From the NCBI GenBank assembly GCA_947565865.1, contig CANOHT010000025.1, positions 1-44,085 on the forward strand: DNA of 44,085 nucleotides. Direction: 5' to 3'. This document shows, one piece after another, positions 15,115 to 23,270 of the stretch. The number at the start of each line of letters is the position of its first letter. Position 1 is the first letter of the stretch. Under the pieces are notes generated by a model. It saw only the letters and a list, made by a program, of their open reading frames with translations. It ran no database searches and was not told the origin of the DNA. Source of the stretch: an uncultured Clostridia bacterium. Lineage in GTDB: Bacteria > Bacillota > Clostridia > Christensenellales > Aristaeellaceae. The translations under genes were made by a program, and so were the position numbers.

Positions 15115-15145
15115 CGCTGAAATGGTTCTTTGAACCATTTCAGCG
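15115..15145 (+). promoter_or_regulatory. Perfect 14-bp hairpin in the clpX leader
   Basis: CGCTGAAATGGTTC (15115-15128) and its exact complement GAACCATTTCAGCG (15132-15145) flank a TTT loop. No T run follows, so it is not a standard terminator. It ends 10 bases before the clpX TGGAGG. It could be an RNA structure that tunes clpX translation or an operator; I recognise no known regulator for it. Confidence 0.7.
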
Positions 15146-15164
15146 ACCCCCTTTGGAGGTTTTT

Positions 15165-16484
15165 ATGCCCAGAGACGATATGCCCCCCCGCGGGATCATC
15201 CACCGCTGCTCCTTCTGCGGCAAGAGCCAGGAGCATGTGCGCAGGCTGGTGGCGGGTCCCAACGTGTTCATTTGCAACGAGTGCATTCTTTTGTGCCAGG
15301 AGATCATTTCCGAGGAGCTGCCCCTGATGCCTGAGCAGGGCGGCGTGGAGGAGCTTCCTACGCCCTCGGAGATGAAGAAGGTGCTGGATGACTATGTGGT
15401 GGGCCAGGATCAGGCCAAGCGCGCGCTTTGCGTCGCCGTCTACAACCACTACAAGCGCATCGGCAGGAAGGCCGCTGACGAGGATGTGGAGCTGCAGAAG
15501 TCTAACATCCTGATGGTGGGCCCCACCGGCTGCGGCAAAACCTTCCTGGCCCAGACCCTGGCCCGCATCCTCAACGTGCCCTTCGCCATCGCGGACGCCA
15601 CCAGCCTCACCGAGGCCGGCTATGTGGGCGAGGACGTGGAAAACATCCTCCTGCGGCTCATTCAGGCGGCGGACTACGATGTTGACGCGGCCCAGCGGGG
15701 CATCATCTACATTGATGAGATCGACAAGATCGCCCGCAAGAGCGAGAACCCGTCCATCACCAGGGATGTCAGCGGAGAGGGCGTCCAGCAGGCGCTGCTG
15801 AAGATTCTGGAGGGCACGGTGGCCTCCGTTCCGCCCCAGGGCGGGCGGAAGCATCCTCACCAGGAGCTGATCCAGATCGACACCGGCAACATTCTGTTCA
15901 TCTGCGGCGGCGCTTTCGACGGCATTGTGCCCATCATCGAAAGCCGCGTGGGTAAGAAGAGCCTGGGCTTCGGCGCGGAGGTGCAGAGCAAGCAGGCGAC
16001 GGATGTGAGCCGTTCCCTCAAGGAGCTGCGGCCCGAGGACTTGACCCGCTTCGGCCTGATTCCCGAATTTGTGGGCCGTCTGCCCATCGTGGTCACGCTG
16101 GAGCAGCTGGACGAGGAAGCGCTGTCCCGGATTCTGACCGAGCCGAAGAACGCCCTGTGCAAGCAGTATGAAAAGCTGCTGGAAATGGACGGCATTGAGC
16201 TGACCTTTGAGCCCGAGGCTGTCCGCGCCATTGCCCGGCAGGCCATCGAGCGCAAGTGCGGCGCACGCGGCCTTCGCGCGATTATTGAAACCATGATGCT
16301 GGATACCATGTTCGACCTGCCTGCCCTCACCGACGTGACGGGCTGCGTCATCGACGAGGGCACGGCCCTGGGCCAGCATAAGCCGCAGCTGATTCACGGC
16401 GCGCGGCGCAAGGCGCGCAAGCGTGTGGAAAGCCAGCAGGAGGAGCTGCCTGTGCTGGACAGCGCCGAGCCAAGCGTATCATAA
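15165..16484 (+). CDS. clpX: ATP-dependent Clp protease ATP-binding subunit ClpX
   Basis: ClpX (439 residues) is the AAA+ unfoldase that recognises substrates and threads them into ClpP. The zinc-binding domain has Cys15, Cys18, Cys37 and Cys40. The AAA+ core has Walker A GPTGCGKT at 119-126 and Walker B IYIDEIDKI near 181-189. The ClpP-docking loop region, sensor motifs and the FGLIPEFVGRLPI block are typical. The frame is open further upstream, but the ATG at 15165 has TGGAGG at the right distance. It ends in a short Glu- and Ser-rich tail. A terminator follows at 16494-16528. Confidence 0.97.
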   Translation: MPRDDMPPRGIIHRCSFCGKSQEHVRRLVAGPNVFICNECILLCQEIISEELPLMPEQGGVEELPTPSEMKKVLDDYVVGQDQAKRALCVAVYNHYKRIGRKAADEDVELQKSNILMVGPTGCGKTFLAQTLARILNVPFAIADATSLTEAGYVGEDVENILLRLIQAADYDVDAAQRGIIYIDEIDKIARKSENPSITRDVSGEGVQQALLKILEGTVASVPPQGGRKHPHQELIQIDTGNILFICGGAFDGIVPIIESRVGKKSLGFGAEVQSKQATDVSRSLKELRPEDLTRFGLIPEFVGRLPIVVTLEQLDEEALSRILTEPKNALCKQYEKLLEMDGIELTFEPEAVRAIARQAIERKCGARGLRAIIETMMLDTMFDLPALTDVTGCVIDEGTALGQHKPQLIHGARRKARKRVESQQEELPVLDSAEPSVS

Positions 16485-16493
16485 CGGTCATCG

Positions 16494-16528
16494 GCCCCGC
16501 CCTCCGGCATGGAGCAGGCGGGGCTTTT
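16494..16528 (+). terminator. Terminator of clpX
   Basis: A perfect 8-bp stem GCCCCGCC / GGCGGGGC (16494-16501, 16517-16524) is followed by TTTT, nine bases after the clpX stop. Confidence 0.85.
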
Positions 16529-16555
16529 GCAAACGGAAGGATAGGAGAGACGCGA

Positions 16556-17494
16556 ATGAAAATCGTGGTGCTGGACGGCGCGGGGCTGAACCCCGGCGAC
16601 CTGTCCTGGGCGGGCCTTGAAGCCCTTGGCGACGTGACCGTTTACGACCATACCGCCCCGGAGGACACACAGGCCCGCATGAGCGGCGCAGACATCGTTC
16701 TGACGAACAAGACCCTGCTGACGGCGGCGCTGATGGATGCCTGTCCCACCCTGCGCTACATCGGCGTGCTGGCTACGGGCTACAATGTGGTGGAGCTTCA
16801 GGCGGCGGCGGAGCGGGGCATCCCCGTGACCAACGTGCCCGCCTACGGCACCCAGGCGGTGGCCCAGCATGTGTTCGCGCTGCTGCTGGAAATCTGCAAC
16901 CGCACGGGCCATCATGACGCCGCCGTGCGGGAGGGCCGCTGGGCCAGCAGCAAGAATTTCTGCTTCTGGGATTTTCCGCTGACGGAGCTGGAGGGCAAGA
17001 CCATGGGCATCATCGGTCTGGGCAAGATCGGCCGGGCCACCGCCGAGATCGCCAAGGCCTTTGGGATGCGGGTCATCGCGGCCAGCGGCCACGCCAAGGA
17101 CGACTTTGTTGTGCCCATGGCGCGGCTGCTCAGGGAAAGCGACGTGATTTCCCTGCACTGCCCCCTGACGGCGGAGAACGCAGGTTTCATCAATGGCCAG
17201 ACCATTGGGCAGATGAAGGACGGCGCGATCCTTATTAACACCGCCAGGGGAGGGCTCATCGACGAAATGGCCCTGCGGGACGCGCTGCTCAGCGGCAAGG
17301 TGGCCGCGGCGGGGCTGGATGTGCTGTCCAGTGAGCCGCCCCGGGCGGACAATCCCCTCATCGGGCTGGACAACTGCGTCATCACCCCCCACATCGCCTG
17401 GGCCTCCCGGGAGGCCAGGGCGCGGCTGATGGCCATCGCGGTGGACAATGTGGCGGCCTTCCTCCGGGGCGAGCGGCAGAACGTGGTCAGCTGA
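16556..17494 (+). CDS. D-2-hydroxyacid dehydrogenase (glycerate dehydrogenase-like)
   Basis: This NAD-dependent dehydrogenase of the D-isomer 2-hydroxyacid family has 312 residues. It has the nucleotide motif GLGKIG at 154-159 and the catalytic set Arg231 (NTARGGLID), Glu260 (SSEPP) and His279 (TPHIAW). The N-terminal part (VLDGAGLNPGDLSWAGLEAL) resembles glycerate or hydroxypyruvate dehydrogenases, so interconversion of a small 2-hydroxy and 2-oxo acid is likely. The exact substrate cannot be fixed. It has its own ribosome binding site (AGGAGA) and terminators on both sides. It interrupts the clpX-lonB-lon-engB order known from Bacillus. Confidence 0.9.
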   Translation: MKIVVLDGAGLNPGDLSWAGLEALGDVTVYDHTAPEDTQARMSGADIVLTNKTLLTAALMDACPTLRYIGVLATGYNVVELQAAAERGIPVTNVPAYGTQAVAQHVFALLLEICNRTGHHDAAVREGRWASSKNFCFWDFPLTELEGKTMGIIGLGKIGRATAEIAKAFGMRVIAASGHAKDDFVVPMARLLRESDVISLHCPLTAENAGFINGQTIGQMKDGAILINTARGGLIDEMALRDALLSGKVAAAGLDVLSSEPPRADNPLIGLDNCVITPHIAWASREARARLMAIAVDNVAAFLRGERQNVVS

Positions 17495-17599
17495 CAGGTT
17501 TCGCCAAGGTGGCGTGCGCAGCTTCAGCGAGGTGGCTTCGCCACGTTTTGCAGGACTTCCCTGGTTGCTTGCCGCGCAGGCTCCCGGTCGGAAAGTCCT
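17495..17599. other. Hairpin-rich spacer after the dehydrogenase gene
   Basis: No coding potential is apparent. The stretch carries CGCCA/TGGCG near 17503-17515, GTGGC-TTC-GCCAC at 17532-17544, and the outer CAGGACTT/AAGTCCTG arms that abut repeat copy 4. It may be part of a larger composite repeat. Confidence 0.45.
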
Positions 17600-17675
17600 G
17601 TAAGGAAGCGATTTCTGGCGAAAGCGCAGCCCCGCCCCGCCGGGGAACCCGGCGGATACGATGACAGTCAGAGGA
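17600..17675 (-). repeat. Dispersed structured repeat, copy 4 (reverse orientation)
   Basis: Read on the minus strand it contains GACTGTCATCGTATCCGCC and a perfect 8-bp hairpin CCGCCGGG-TTC-CCCGGCGG (17637-17655). A second hairpin follows with arms 17608-17615 and 17620-17627 and one mismatch, then TTCCTTAC. It aligns along its length with copy 3 at 14981. Just left of it CAGGACTT (17551-17558) and AAGTCCTG (17593-17600) form an additional inverted repeat. Confidence 0.75.
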
Positions 17676-17770
17676 CCTGCGACACCTCCAGGGCGTTTAC
17701 CGGCAATTTGACCGGAGAGGCTGACCGCTTCTTTGTTTTGCGTGGCTTCGATAAAGCGTGAAGTCTCCTC

Positions 17771-17809
17771 AAAAAGTGGCAAGCGGCGTGATCTGCTTGC
17801 CACTTTTTT
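17771..17809. terminator. Strong terminator before lonB, symmetric
   Basis: A perfect 14-bp stem AAAAAGTGGCAAGC / GCTTGCCACTTTTT (17771-17784, 17795-17808) with a 10-base loop ends in six T residues on the plus strand and five on the minus strand. It isolates lonB from the genes upstream. Confidence 0.92.
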
Positions 17810-17877
17810 GATGCTTATCGCCGCACATGTTTCCACCGTTTCCTGACCATCATAAGCGAAGAAACGGAGGGAAAAGT

Positions 17878-19584
17878 GTGGTCAACGTCCTGCTGATTGT
17901 CATTCAACTGGTGGTAACGCTGGTGGTGGGCCTGTACTTTTACAAGCAGCTCAAGCAGCAAAAGAACGCGCAGCCCGCTGCGCGCAGGGAAAGCAACCGG
18001 GAGATGGAAAAGCTGAACCGAATGCGGGCCGTCCGCCTGTCCGAGCCGCTGGCGGAGAAGGTGCGCCCCTCGCATTTTCGGGAGATCGTGGGTCAGGAGG
18101 ACGGCATCAAGTCCCTCAAGGCCATTTTGTGCGGGGCGAATCCGCAGCATGTGCTGATCTACGGCCCGCCCGGGGTGGGCAAGACCTGCGCCGCCCGCCT
18201 GGTGCTGGAGGCCGCCAAGCACAGCGCCGGAACCCCCTTTAAGGAGAGCGCCCCCTTCATCGAAATGGACGCCACCTGCGTCCGCTTTGACGAGCGGGCC
18301 ATCGCCGATCCGCTCATCGGCAGCGTACACGACCCCATCTATCAGGGCGCGGGGCCCCTGGGCGTCCAGGGTGTGCCCCAGCCCAAGCCAGGGGCGGTGA
18401 GCAAGGCCCATGGCGGCGTGCTGTTCCTGGATGAAATCGGTGAATTGCACCCCATCCAGATGAACAAGCTGCTCAAGGTGCTGGAGGATCGCAAGGTCAT
18501 GTTCGAGAGCGCCTACTACAATCCGGAGGATACCTCCGTGCCGCGCCACATCCACGATATTTTCAAGCAGGGGCTGCCCGCCGATTTCCGCCTGGTGGGC
18601 GCCACCACCCGGAGCCCCAACGACATCAGCCCCGCCCTTCGCTCCCGCTGCATGGAAATCTTCTTCCGCGCGCTGACGCCGGAGGAGATTGCCTCCATCG
18701 CCGCCGGGGCTGCTGAGCGGGCCGGGTACGAGATGGCCCAAAGCGAGGCGGACACCATCGGCCGCTACTCCTCCTGCGGGCGGGACGCGGTGAACATCGT
18801 GCAGATGGCCGCCGGCCTGGCGCAGCTGGAGGAGCGGAAGGTCATCACTGGCGCGGACGTCAGCTGGGTGGTGCAGTCCGGGCACTACGCCGTCCGCCCC
18901 TCCCAGAAGGCCGACCTGACCCCCAGGGTGGGGATGATTCACGGCCTGGCCGTCTTCGGCACCCATCAGGGCGCGGTGCTGGAAATCGAGGCTGTCTCCA
19001 CGCCCGGCACGGGTCTGGTGAAGGTGACGGGCATTGTGGAGGAGGAGGAGCTGGGGGCGGAAGGCCATCGGATGCGCCGCAAGTCCACCGCCCACGGCTC
19101 GGCGGAGAACGTCAAGACCCTGCTGGCGGAGCTGGGCTTCCCCCTGGGGCAGCGGAACCTGCACATCAACTTCCCCGGCGGCGCGCCGGTGGACGGGCCC
19201 TCCGCCGGTGTGGCCATGGCGGTGGTGGCCGTCAGCGCGCTGACAGGGCAGAAGGTGGACGGCGCCTGCGCCGTGACGGGGGAAATCTCCGTCCAGGGCC
19301 AGGTGAAGCCCGTGGGCGGCGTGCCCGAAAAGGTGGAGGCCGCCCGGCAGGCCGGGGTGCGCAAGGTCTTCATTCCCCGGGAAAATGATATGGAAAGCAT
19401 CCATACCGGCGACATTGAGGTTTGCCCGGTGAGCACCCTGCGGGAGGTGCTGACGGAAATGCTCCTGCCTGTGACGGTGGAGGACGGCGAGGAAATGTCT
19501 GCGGCGGTCGTTGACGAAAGGCCGCTGGCGGCGGCTCCCGCGGGCGTGGGGACGGCCAAGGCAAGCGTCCTGCCCGAGGGGTGA
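17878..19584 (+). CDS. lonB: Membrane-anchored ATP-dependent protease LonB
   Basis: LonB (568 residues) is the shorter Lon-type protease found in endospore formers, made in the forespore in Bacillus subtilis. It has one N-terminal membrane span (VNVLLIVIQLVVTLVVGLYF), Walker A GPPGVGKT at 96-103 and Walker B VLFLDEIGEL at 181-190. The Lon peptidase domain has the catalytic dyad Ser442 (VDGPSAGVAMA) and Lys485 (GGVPEKVEA), 43 residues apart as in other Lon proteases. The substrate-binding N-domain of LonA is absent, as expected. I chose the GTG at 17878, 6 bases after GGAGGG, over the ATG at 17827, because it places the membrane span at the very start. lon follows downstream. Confidence 0.95.
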   Translation: MVNVLLIVIQLVVTLVVGLYFYKQLKQQKNAQPAARRESNREMEKLNRMRAVRLSEPLAEKVRPSHFREIVGQEDGIKSLKAILCGANPQHVLIYGPPGVGKTCAARLVLEAAKHSAGTPFKESAPFIEMDATCVRFDERAIADPLIGSVHDPIYQGAGPLGVQGVPQPKPGAVSKAHGGVLFLDEIGELHPIQMNKLLKVLEDRKVMFESAYYNPEDTSVPRHIHDIFKQGLPADFRLVGATTRSPNDISPALRSRCMEIFFRALTPEEIASIAAGAAERAGYEMAQSEADTIGRYSSCGRDAVNIVQMAAGLAQLEERKVITGADVSWVVQSGHYAVRPSQKADLTPRVGMIHGLAVFGTHQGAVLEIEAVSTPGTGLVKVTGIVEEEELGAEGHRMRRKSTAHGSAENVKTLLAELGFPLGQRNLHINFPGGAPVDGPSAGVAMAVVAVSALTGQKVDGACAVTGEISVQGQVKPVGGVPEKVEAARQAGVRKVFIPRENDMESIHTGDIEVCPVSTLREVLTEMLLPVTVEDGEEMSAAVVDERPLAAAPAGVGTAKASVLPEG

Positions 19585-19633
19585 TCCGCTGCCCGAGGGC
19601 GGGTGGTAAGCACCCGGATACAGTGCGGCGAAT

Positions 19634-19700
19634 TTGCCGTCGGCAGACTGTCAATCAGAAATCGGCAAGCTTCTTCGGGATGATGAAGCGGGGCGAAGCC
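19634..19700 (+). repeat. Dispersed structured repeat, copy 5 (truncated, before lon)
   Basis: It begins with TTGCCGTCGGCAGACTG, then TCAATC, and aligns without gaps to 66 bases of copy 1, ending in the shared box CGGGGCGAAGCC. The second hairpin and the TTCCTTAC end are missing; the -35 box of the lon promoter begins three bases later. Confidence 0.75.
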
Positions 19701-19702
19701 CC

Positions 19703-19731
19703 TTGCCAAATGCCGGGAATCCCTGTATACT
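19703..19731 (+). promoter_or_regulatory. Promoter of lon
   Basis: TTGCCA (19703-19708) and TATACT (19726-19731) are separated by 17 bases, with a leader of about 70 bases. No HrcA or CtsR operator was seen. It directly abuts repeat copy 5. Confidence 0.78.
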
Positions 19732-19809
19732 ATATACTTGCCGGAGGATGCGCTTTTCCGGCAAGCTTTGCTGTTTCCGCCGGGCGGCGATAAATCAGGA
19801 GGAACAAGA

Positions 19810-22143
19810 ATGCCCGCTAAAAAAAAGACGTTGACGCTGCCGCTGCTGGCCCTGCGCGGCCTGATGGTGTTCCCGCACATGGTGCTGCACTTTGACGTGG
19901 GGAGAAACAAGTCGGTGGCGGCTCTGGAGCAGGCCATGATGGAGAATCAGCAGATTTTCCTGGTGGCACAGAAGGATGCCGAGGAGGACGATCCCGGAGT
20001 GGAGGGCCTGTGCCGGGTGGGCACGGTGGCGACCATCAAGCAGGTGATGAATCTGCCGGGGGACAGCCTGCGGGTGCTGGTGGAGGGCGAGAGTCGCGCC
20101 ATGCTCCAGAGCATCAACCAGGAGGAGCCCTATCTGGCCGGGGTGGTCAAGCTGGCTGAGCAGGCCGCGGAGGATACCGTGGAGCTCCAGGCCCTGGCCC
20201 GGGTGGCGCAGGATTATTTCGAGACCTATGCCCGCACCAGCCTGCGGGTGAGCCAGGAAACGGTCAATTCCGTCCGCGACGTGGAGGAGCCCGGTCAGCT
20301 GGCGGACATCATCGCGGCCAACGTGCTCAATCATGTGGAGGATCGCCAGGCCATTTTGGAGGAGCTGGACGTTCAGCGGCGGCTGGAGAGCCTCTGCGCC
20401 ATCCTGGGACGGGAAACCGAGCTGGCCGGGGTGGAAAAGCAGGTGCAGGCCCGCATCAAGAAGCAGATTGAGAAAAATCAGAAGGATTATTACCTGCGCG
20501 AGCAGATCAAGGCCATCCAGACCGAGCTGGGCGACACCGAGGCCACAGACGTGGACGAATTGCGCCAGCGCATGGAGCAGACGCCTTTGAACGACGAGGC
20601 CCGGGAAAAATGCGCCAAGGAGCTGGAGCGTCTGTCCCGCATGGCCCCCGGTACGCCGGAGGTGGGCGTCGCCAGAACCTACATTGAATGGATTCTCGAC
20701 CTGCCCTGGGGCAAAACCACCGCCGACAACCTGGATCTCAAGCGGGCAAGGCGGGTGCTGGCCCAGGATCACTACGGGCTGGACAAGGTGAAGGAGCGCA
20801 TTGTCGAGTACCTGGCCGTATTGCGGATGAAGCAGGACATGCGCGGCCCCATCCTGTGCTTCGTGGGCCCGCCCGGGGTGGGCAAGACCTCCATCGTCCG
20901 GGCCATCGCCAAGGCCGTGGGGCGCAAATTTGTGCAGATGTCCCTGGGCGGCGTGCGGGACGAGGCGGAAATCCGCGGTCATCGGCGCACCTATGTCGGC
21001 GCGATCCCCGGGCGGATCATCGCGGGGATCAAGCAGGCGGGCACCATGAACCCCGTCTTCCTGTTCGATGAGATCGACAAGATGAGCCACGACTTCCGCG
21101 GCGATCCCGCCAGCGCCATGCTGGAGGTGCTGGACGCGGAGCAGAACGGCGCCTTCCGCGACCACTACATGGAGCTGCCCTTCGACCTGAGCAAGGTCAT
21201 GTTCATCACCACGGCCAACAGCGTGGACACCATCCCCGGCCCCCTGCTGGACCGCATGGAGATCATTGAGGTGCCCTCCTACACCGAGGAGGAAAAGCTG
21301 CAAATCGCCAAGCGCCATCTGCTGCGCAAGCAGGTGACGGAGCACGGGCTGACGGCGAAGTCCGTCCGCGTATCGGACAAGGTGATGCGGGAGCTGATCG
21401 AGGGCTATACCCGGGAAGCCGGCGTCCGAACCCTGGAGCGAACCATCGCCAGGGTGGTGCGCAAGGCGGCGGTGACCATGCTGGATACCGACGTCAGCGA
21501 GGTCACGGTGAACAGCGAGCTGCTCAGAGCGTACCTGGGCGCGCCGCGGTTCCTGCGGGAGACGCCCGAGAAGGAGCCTCGTATTGGCGTGGTCAACGGC
21601 CTGGCGTACACCGCCGTGGGCGGCGAATTGCTGGAGGTGGAGTGCGCCATCATGCCCGGCAAGGGCACCCTGCAGCTCACCGGCCAGTTGGGCGACGTAA
21701 TGAAGGAATCCGCCGAGGCCGCCTTCACCTGGGTGCGGGCTCACAGCGCCGCGCTGGGCCTGAAGGACGATTTCTACAAGGACAGGGACATCCACATCCA
21801 TGTGCCGGAAGGCGCGGTGCCCAAGGACGGCCCTTCCGCTGGCGTCACCATGACCACGGCGCTGACCTCCGCCCTCACGGGCATCCCCGTGCGTCAGGAT
21901 GTGGCCATGACGGGTGAAATCACCCTGCGTGGGCGGGTGCTGCCCATCGGCGGACTGAAGGAGAAGACCCTGGCGGCCTATCGAGCGGGCATCCGGATAT
22001 TGCTGATTCCCAAGGAGAACCAGAAGGATCTGGAAGAGATACCGCCCCATGTGCTGAGCCAGTTCCGCGTGGCCGCGGTGGACAAGATTGACGACGTACT
22101 TGCATTGGCCCTGGCTTCCATGCCGGGCAAGGAGCGTGAATAA
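19810..22143 (+). CDS. lon: ATP-dependent protease La (LonA)
   Basis: Lon (777 residues) is the soluble AAA+ protease that degrades misfolded and short-lived regulatory proteins. The order is an N-terminal substrate domain (LPLLALRGLMVFPHMVLHFDVGR cut short here by family variation at the end), a coiled central region with DYYLREQIKAIQTELG, then Walker A GPPGVGKT at 353-360. The C-terminal peptidase domain has catalytic Ser676 (KDGPSAGVTM) and Lys719 (GGLKEKTLA). The length and dyad spacing of 43 match Bacillus LonA. The ATG at 19810 has AGGAGG 7 bases upstream. engB begins immediately after the stop codon, so the two form an operon. Confidence 0.97.
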   Translation: MPAKKKTLTLPLLALRGLMVFPHMVLHFDVGRNKSVAALEQAMMENQQIFLVAQKDAEEDDPGVEGLCRVGTVATIKQVMNLPGDSLRVLVEGESRAMLQSINQEEPYLAGVVKLAEQAAEDTVELQALARVAQDYFETYARTSLRVSQETVNSVRDVEEPGQLADIIAANVLNHVEDRQAILEELDVQRRLESLCAILGRETELAGVEKQVQARIKKQIEKNQKDYYLREQIKAIQTELGDTEATDVDELRQRMEQTPLNDEAREKCAKELERLSRMAPGTPEVGVARTYIEWILDLPWGKTTADNLDLKRARRVLAQDHYGLDKVKERIVEYLAVLRMKQDMRGPILCFVGPPGVGKTSIVRAIAKAVGRKFVQMSLGGVRDEAEIRGHRRTYVGAIPGRIIAGIKQAGTMNPVFLFDEIDKMSHDFRGDPASAMLEVLDAEQNGAFRDHYMELPFDLSKVMFITTANSVDTIPGPLLDRMEIIEVPSYTEEEKLQIAKRHLLRKQVTEHGLTAKSVRVSDKVMRELIEGYTREAGVRTLERTIARVVRKAAVTMLDTDVSEVTVNSELLRAYLGAPRFLRETPEKEPRIGVVNGLAYTAVGGELLEVECAIMPGKGTLQLTGQLGDVMKESAEAAFTWVRAHSAALGLKDDFYKDRDIHIHVPEGAVPKDGPSAGVTMTTALTSALTGIPVRQDVAMTGEITLRGRVLPIGGLKEKTLAAYRAGIRILLIPKENQKDLEEIPPHVLSQFRVAAVDKIDDVLALALASMPGKERE

Positions 22144-22770
22144 GTGGAAATCAAGAGCGCGGACTTCATCACATCCATGGCCGACTACGGCCCCTTCGCG
22201 GGGCGAGGTCTGCCCCAGGTGGCTGTCGCGGGCAAGAGCAACGTGGGCAAGAGCAGCCTCATCAACCGCCTGTGCCGCCGCAACAAGCTGGCCCGCACGT
22301 CTTCAACCCCCGGCAAAACGAGGCTCATCAATATTTTTCTGCTCAACCAGCAGTTTCATCTGATCGACCTGCCCGGCTACGGCTTCGCCAAGGTGGACAA
22401 GCGGGAGAAGGCCCGTTGGGGCAAAATGATGCAGGACTACTTTGAGCAGGCGGAGGAGCTGCGGCATGTGCTGTGCCTGGTGGACATCCGCCACGAGCCC
22501 ACCGAGGACGACAAGCAGATGAACCTGTTCCTCCGGCAGATGGGCATACCCTTCACGGTGGTTGCCACCAAGGCGGACAAGATCAGCCGGGGGGCGCGGA
22601 TGAAGCAGCTGGCGCCCATCTGCCGGGCGCTGCTGGTGCAGCCCTGGGAGATCATCTGCTTTTCCTCCGAGGACGGAACGGGTCGGGAGGAGTTGCTGAA
22701 GCTGCTGGAAGCTGTCACGGCCCCGGAACCCGAGGCCGCCCAGGCGCATACCATGGAGCAGCCCACCTGA
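22144..22770 (+). CDS. engB: Ribosome biogenesis GTP-binding protein EngB (YsxC/YihA)
   Basis: This essential GTPase (208 residues) acts in late assembly of the large ribosomal subunit. G1 is GKSNVGKS at 30-37, the TPGKT switch segment at 55-59, G3 is DLPGYGFAKV from 75, and G4 is TKAD. The GTG start directly abuts the lon stop codon, a coupling also seen for lon-ysxC in Bacillus. The C-terminal tail (PEPEAAQAHTMEQPT) is not conserved. A small uncharacterised gene follows 31 bases later. Confidence 0.95.
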   Translation: MEIKSADFITSMADYGPFAGRGLPQVAVAGKSNVGKSSLINRLCRRNKLARTSSTPGKTRLINIFLLNQQFHLIDLPGYGFAKVDKREKARWGKMMQDYFEQAEELRHVLCLVDIRHEPTEDDKQMNLFLRQMGIPFTVVATKADKISRGARMKQLAPICRALLVQPWEIICFSSEDGTGREELLKLLEAVTAPEPEAAQAHTMEQPT

Positions 22771-22801
22771 CCCAACCCTCGTGGGCAATAAGGAGGCGAC
22801 C

Positions 22802-23095
22802 ATGATGAAGCACATAGCTCAAGCCCATGCTCCCGCGACGCTGCCCCAGGAGGCGGCGCTGCTTCCCGCCTTGCCTGCCCGGAAGTCCTCAAAGCCCCGC
22901 AACCTGATGATTCCGCCGCCCGACCTGGTTTTTCGCCCCGTTGTGGCCGAAGACGCCCCCAAGGCGCCCCAGGCGCAGCCCAGACGGCGGGGGAGCGCGG
23001 CGGGCCGCGCGATCCTTCACGCGGCGGGCGTATCGGTGCCTGGGGTAACGGCCATGTCCCGCACCTTCGTGCAGGAATCTCCCTACATCGACTGA
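22802..23095 (+). CDS. Small uncharacterised protein
   Basis: I do not recognise this 97-residue frame. In its favour it has an exact AGGAGG at 22791-22796, 5 bases before the first of two adjacent ATGs, and it follows engB closely in the same direction. The protein is rich in Ala, Pro and Arg with a central IPPPDLVFRPVV stretch. It has no predicted signal or membrane span and looks largely disordered. It could be a lineage-specific gene or a chance frame. Confidence 0.5.
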   Translation: MMKHIAQAHAPATLPQEAALLPALPARKSSKPRNLMIPPPDLVFRPVVAEDAPKAPQAQPRRRGSAAGRAILHAAGVSVPGVTAMSRTFVQESPYID

Positions 23096-23174
23096 ATGCC
23101 GCATGAGCAGCCAAGCCGCTTTCGTGCTTCGCTCCTCTGACCGCGCGGCGGCCGTTTTCCCGGCCTTGGGACGT

Positions 23175-23244
23175 GTAAGGAAGCCGGTGCGCATGCCCGG
23201 CGGCTGAAACGCCCTGCCGGCAGATACGAATGGAGCCAGAGGGA
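23175..23244 (-). repeat. Dispersed structured repeat, copy 6 (reverse orientation)
   Basis: Read on the minus strand it contains CTCTGGCTCC, TCGTATCTGCCGGCAG, a hairpin with GCCGG/CCGGC arms (23183-23201) and the end GCTTCCTTAC. It aligns with copy 4 around TCGTATC and the terminal motif. It lies just after the small gene ending at 23095. Confidence 0.6.
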
Positions 23245-23270
23245 CCGCGGCCCCAAGGCTTGTGTATGCT

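Noticed and set aside
19795..22050. A 751-codon open frame on the minus strand opposite lon
   Set aside because: The plus strand encodes an intact Lon with all catalytic residues. The antisense frame is a by-product of GC-rich codon use, is rich in His, Gly and Leu, and matches no family.
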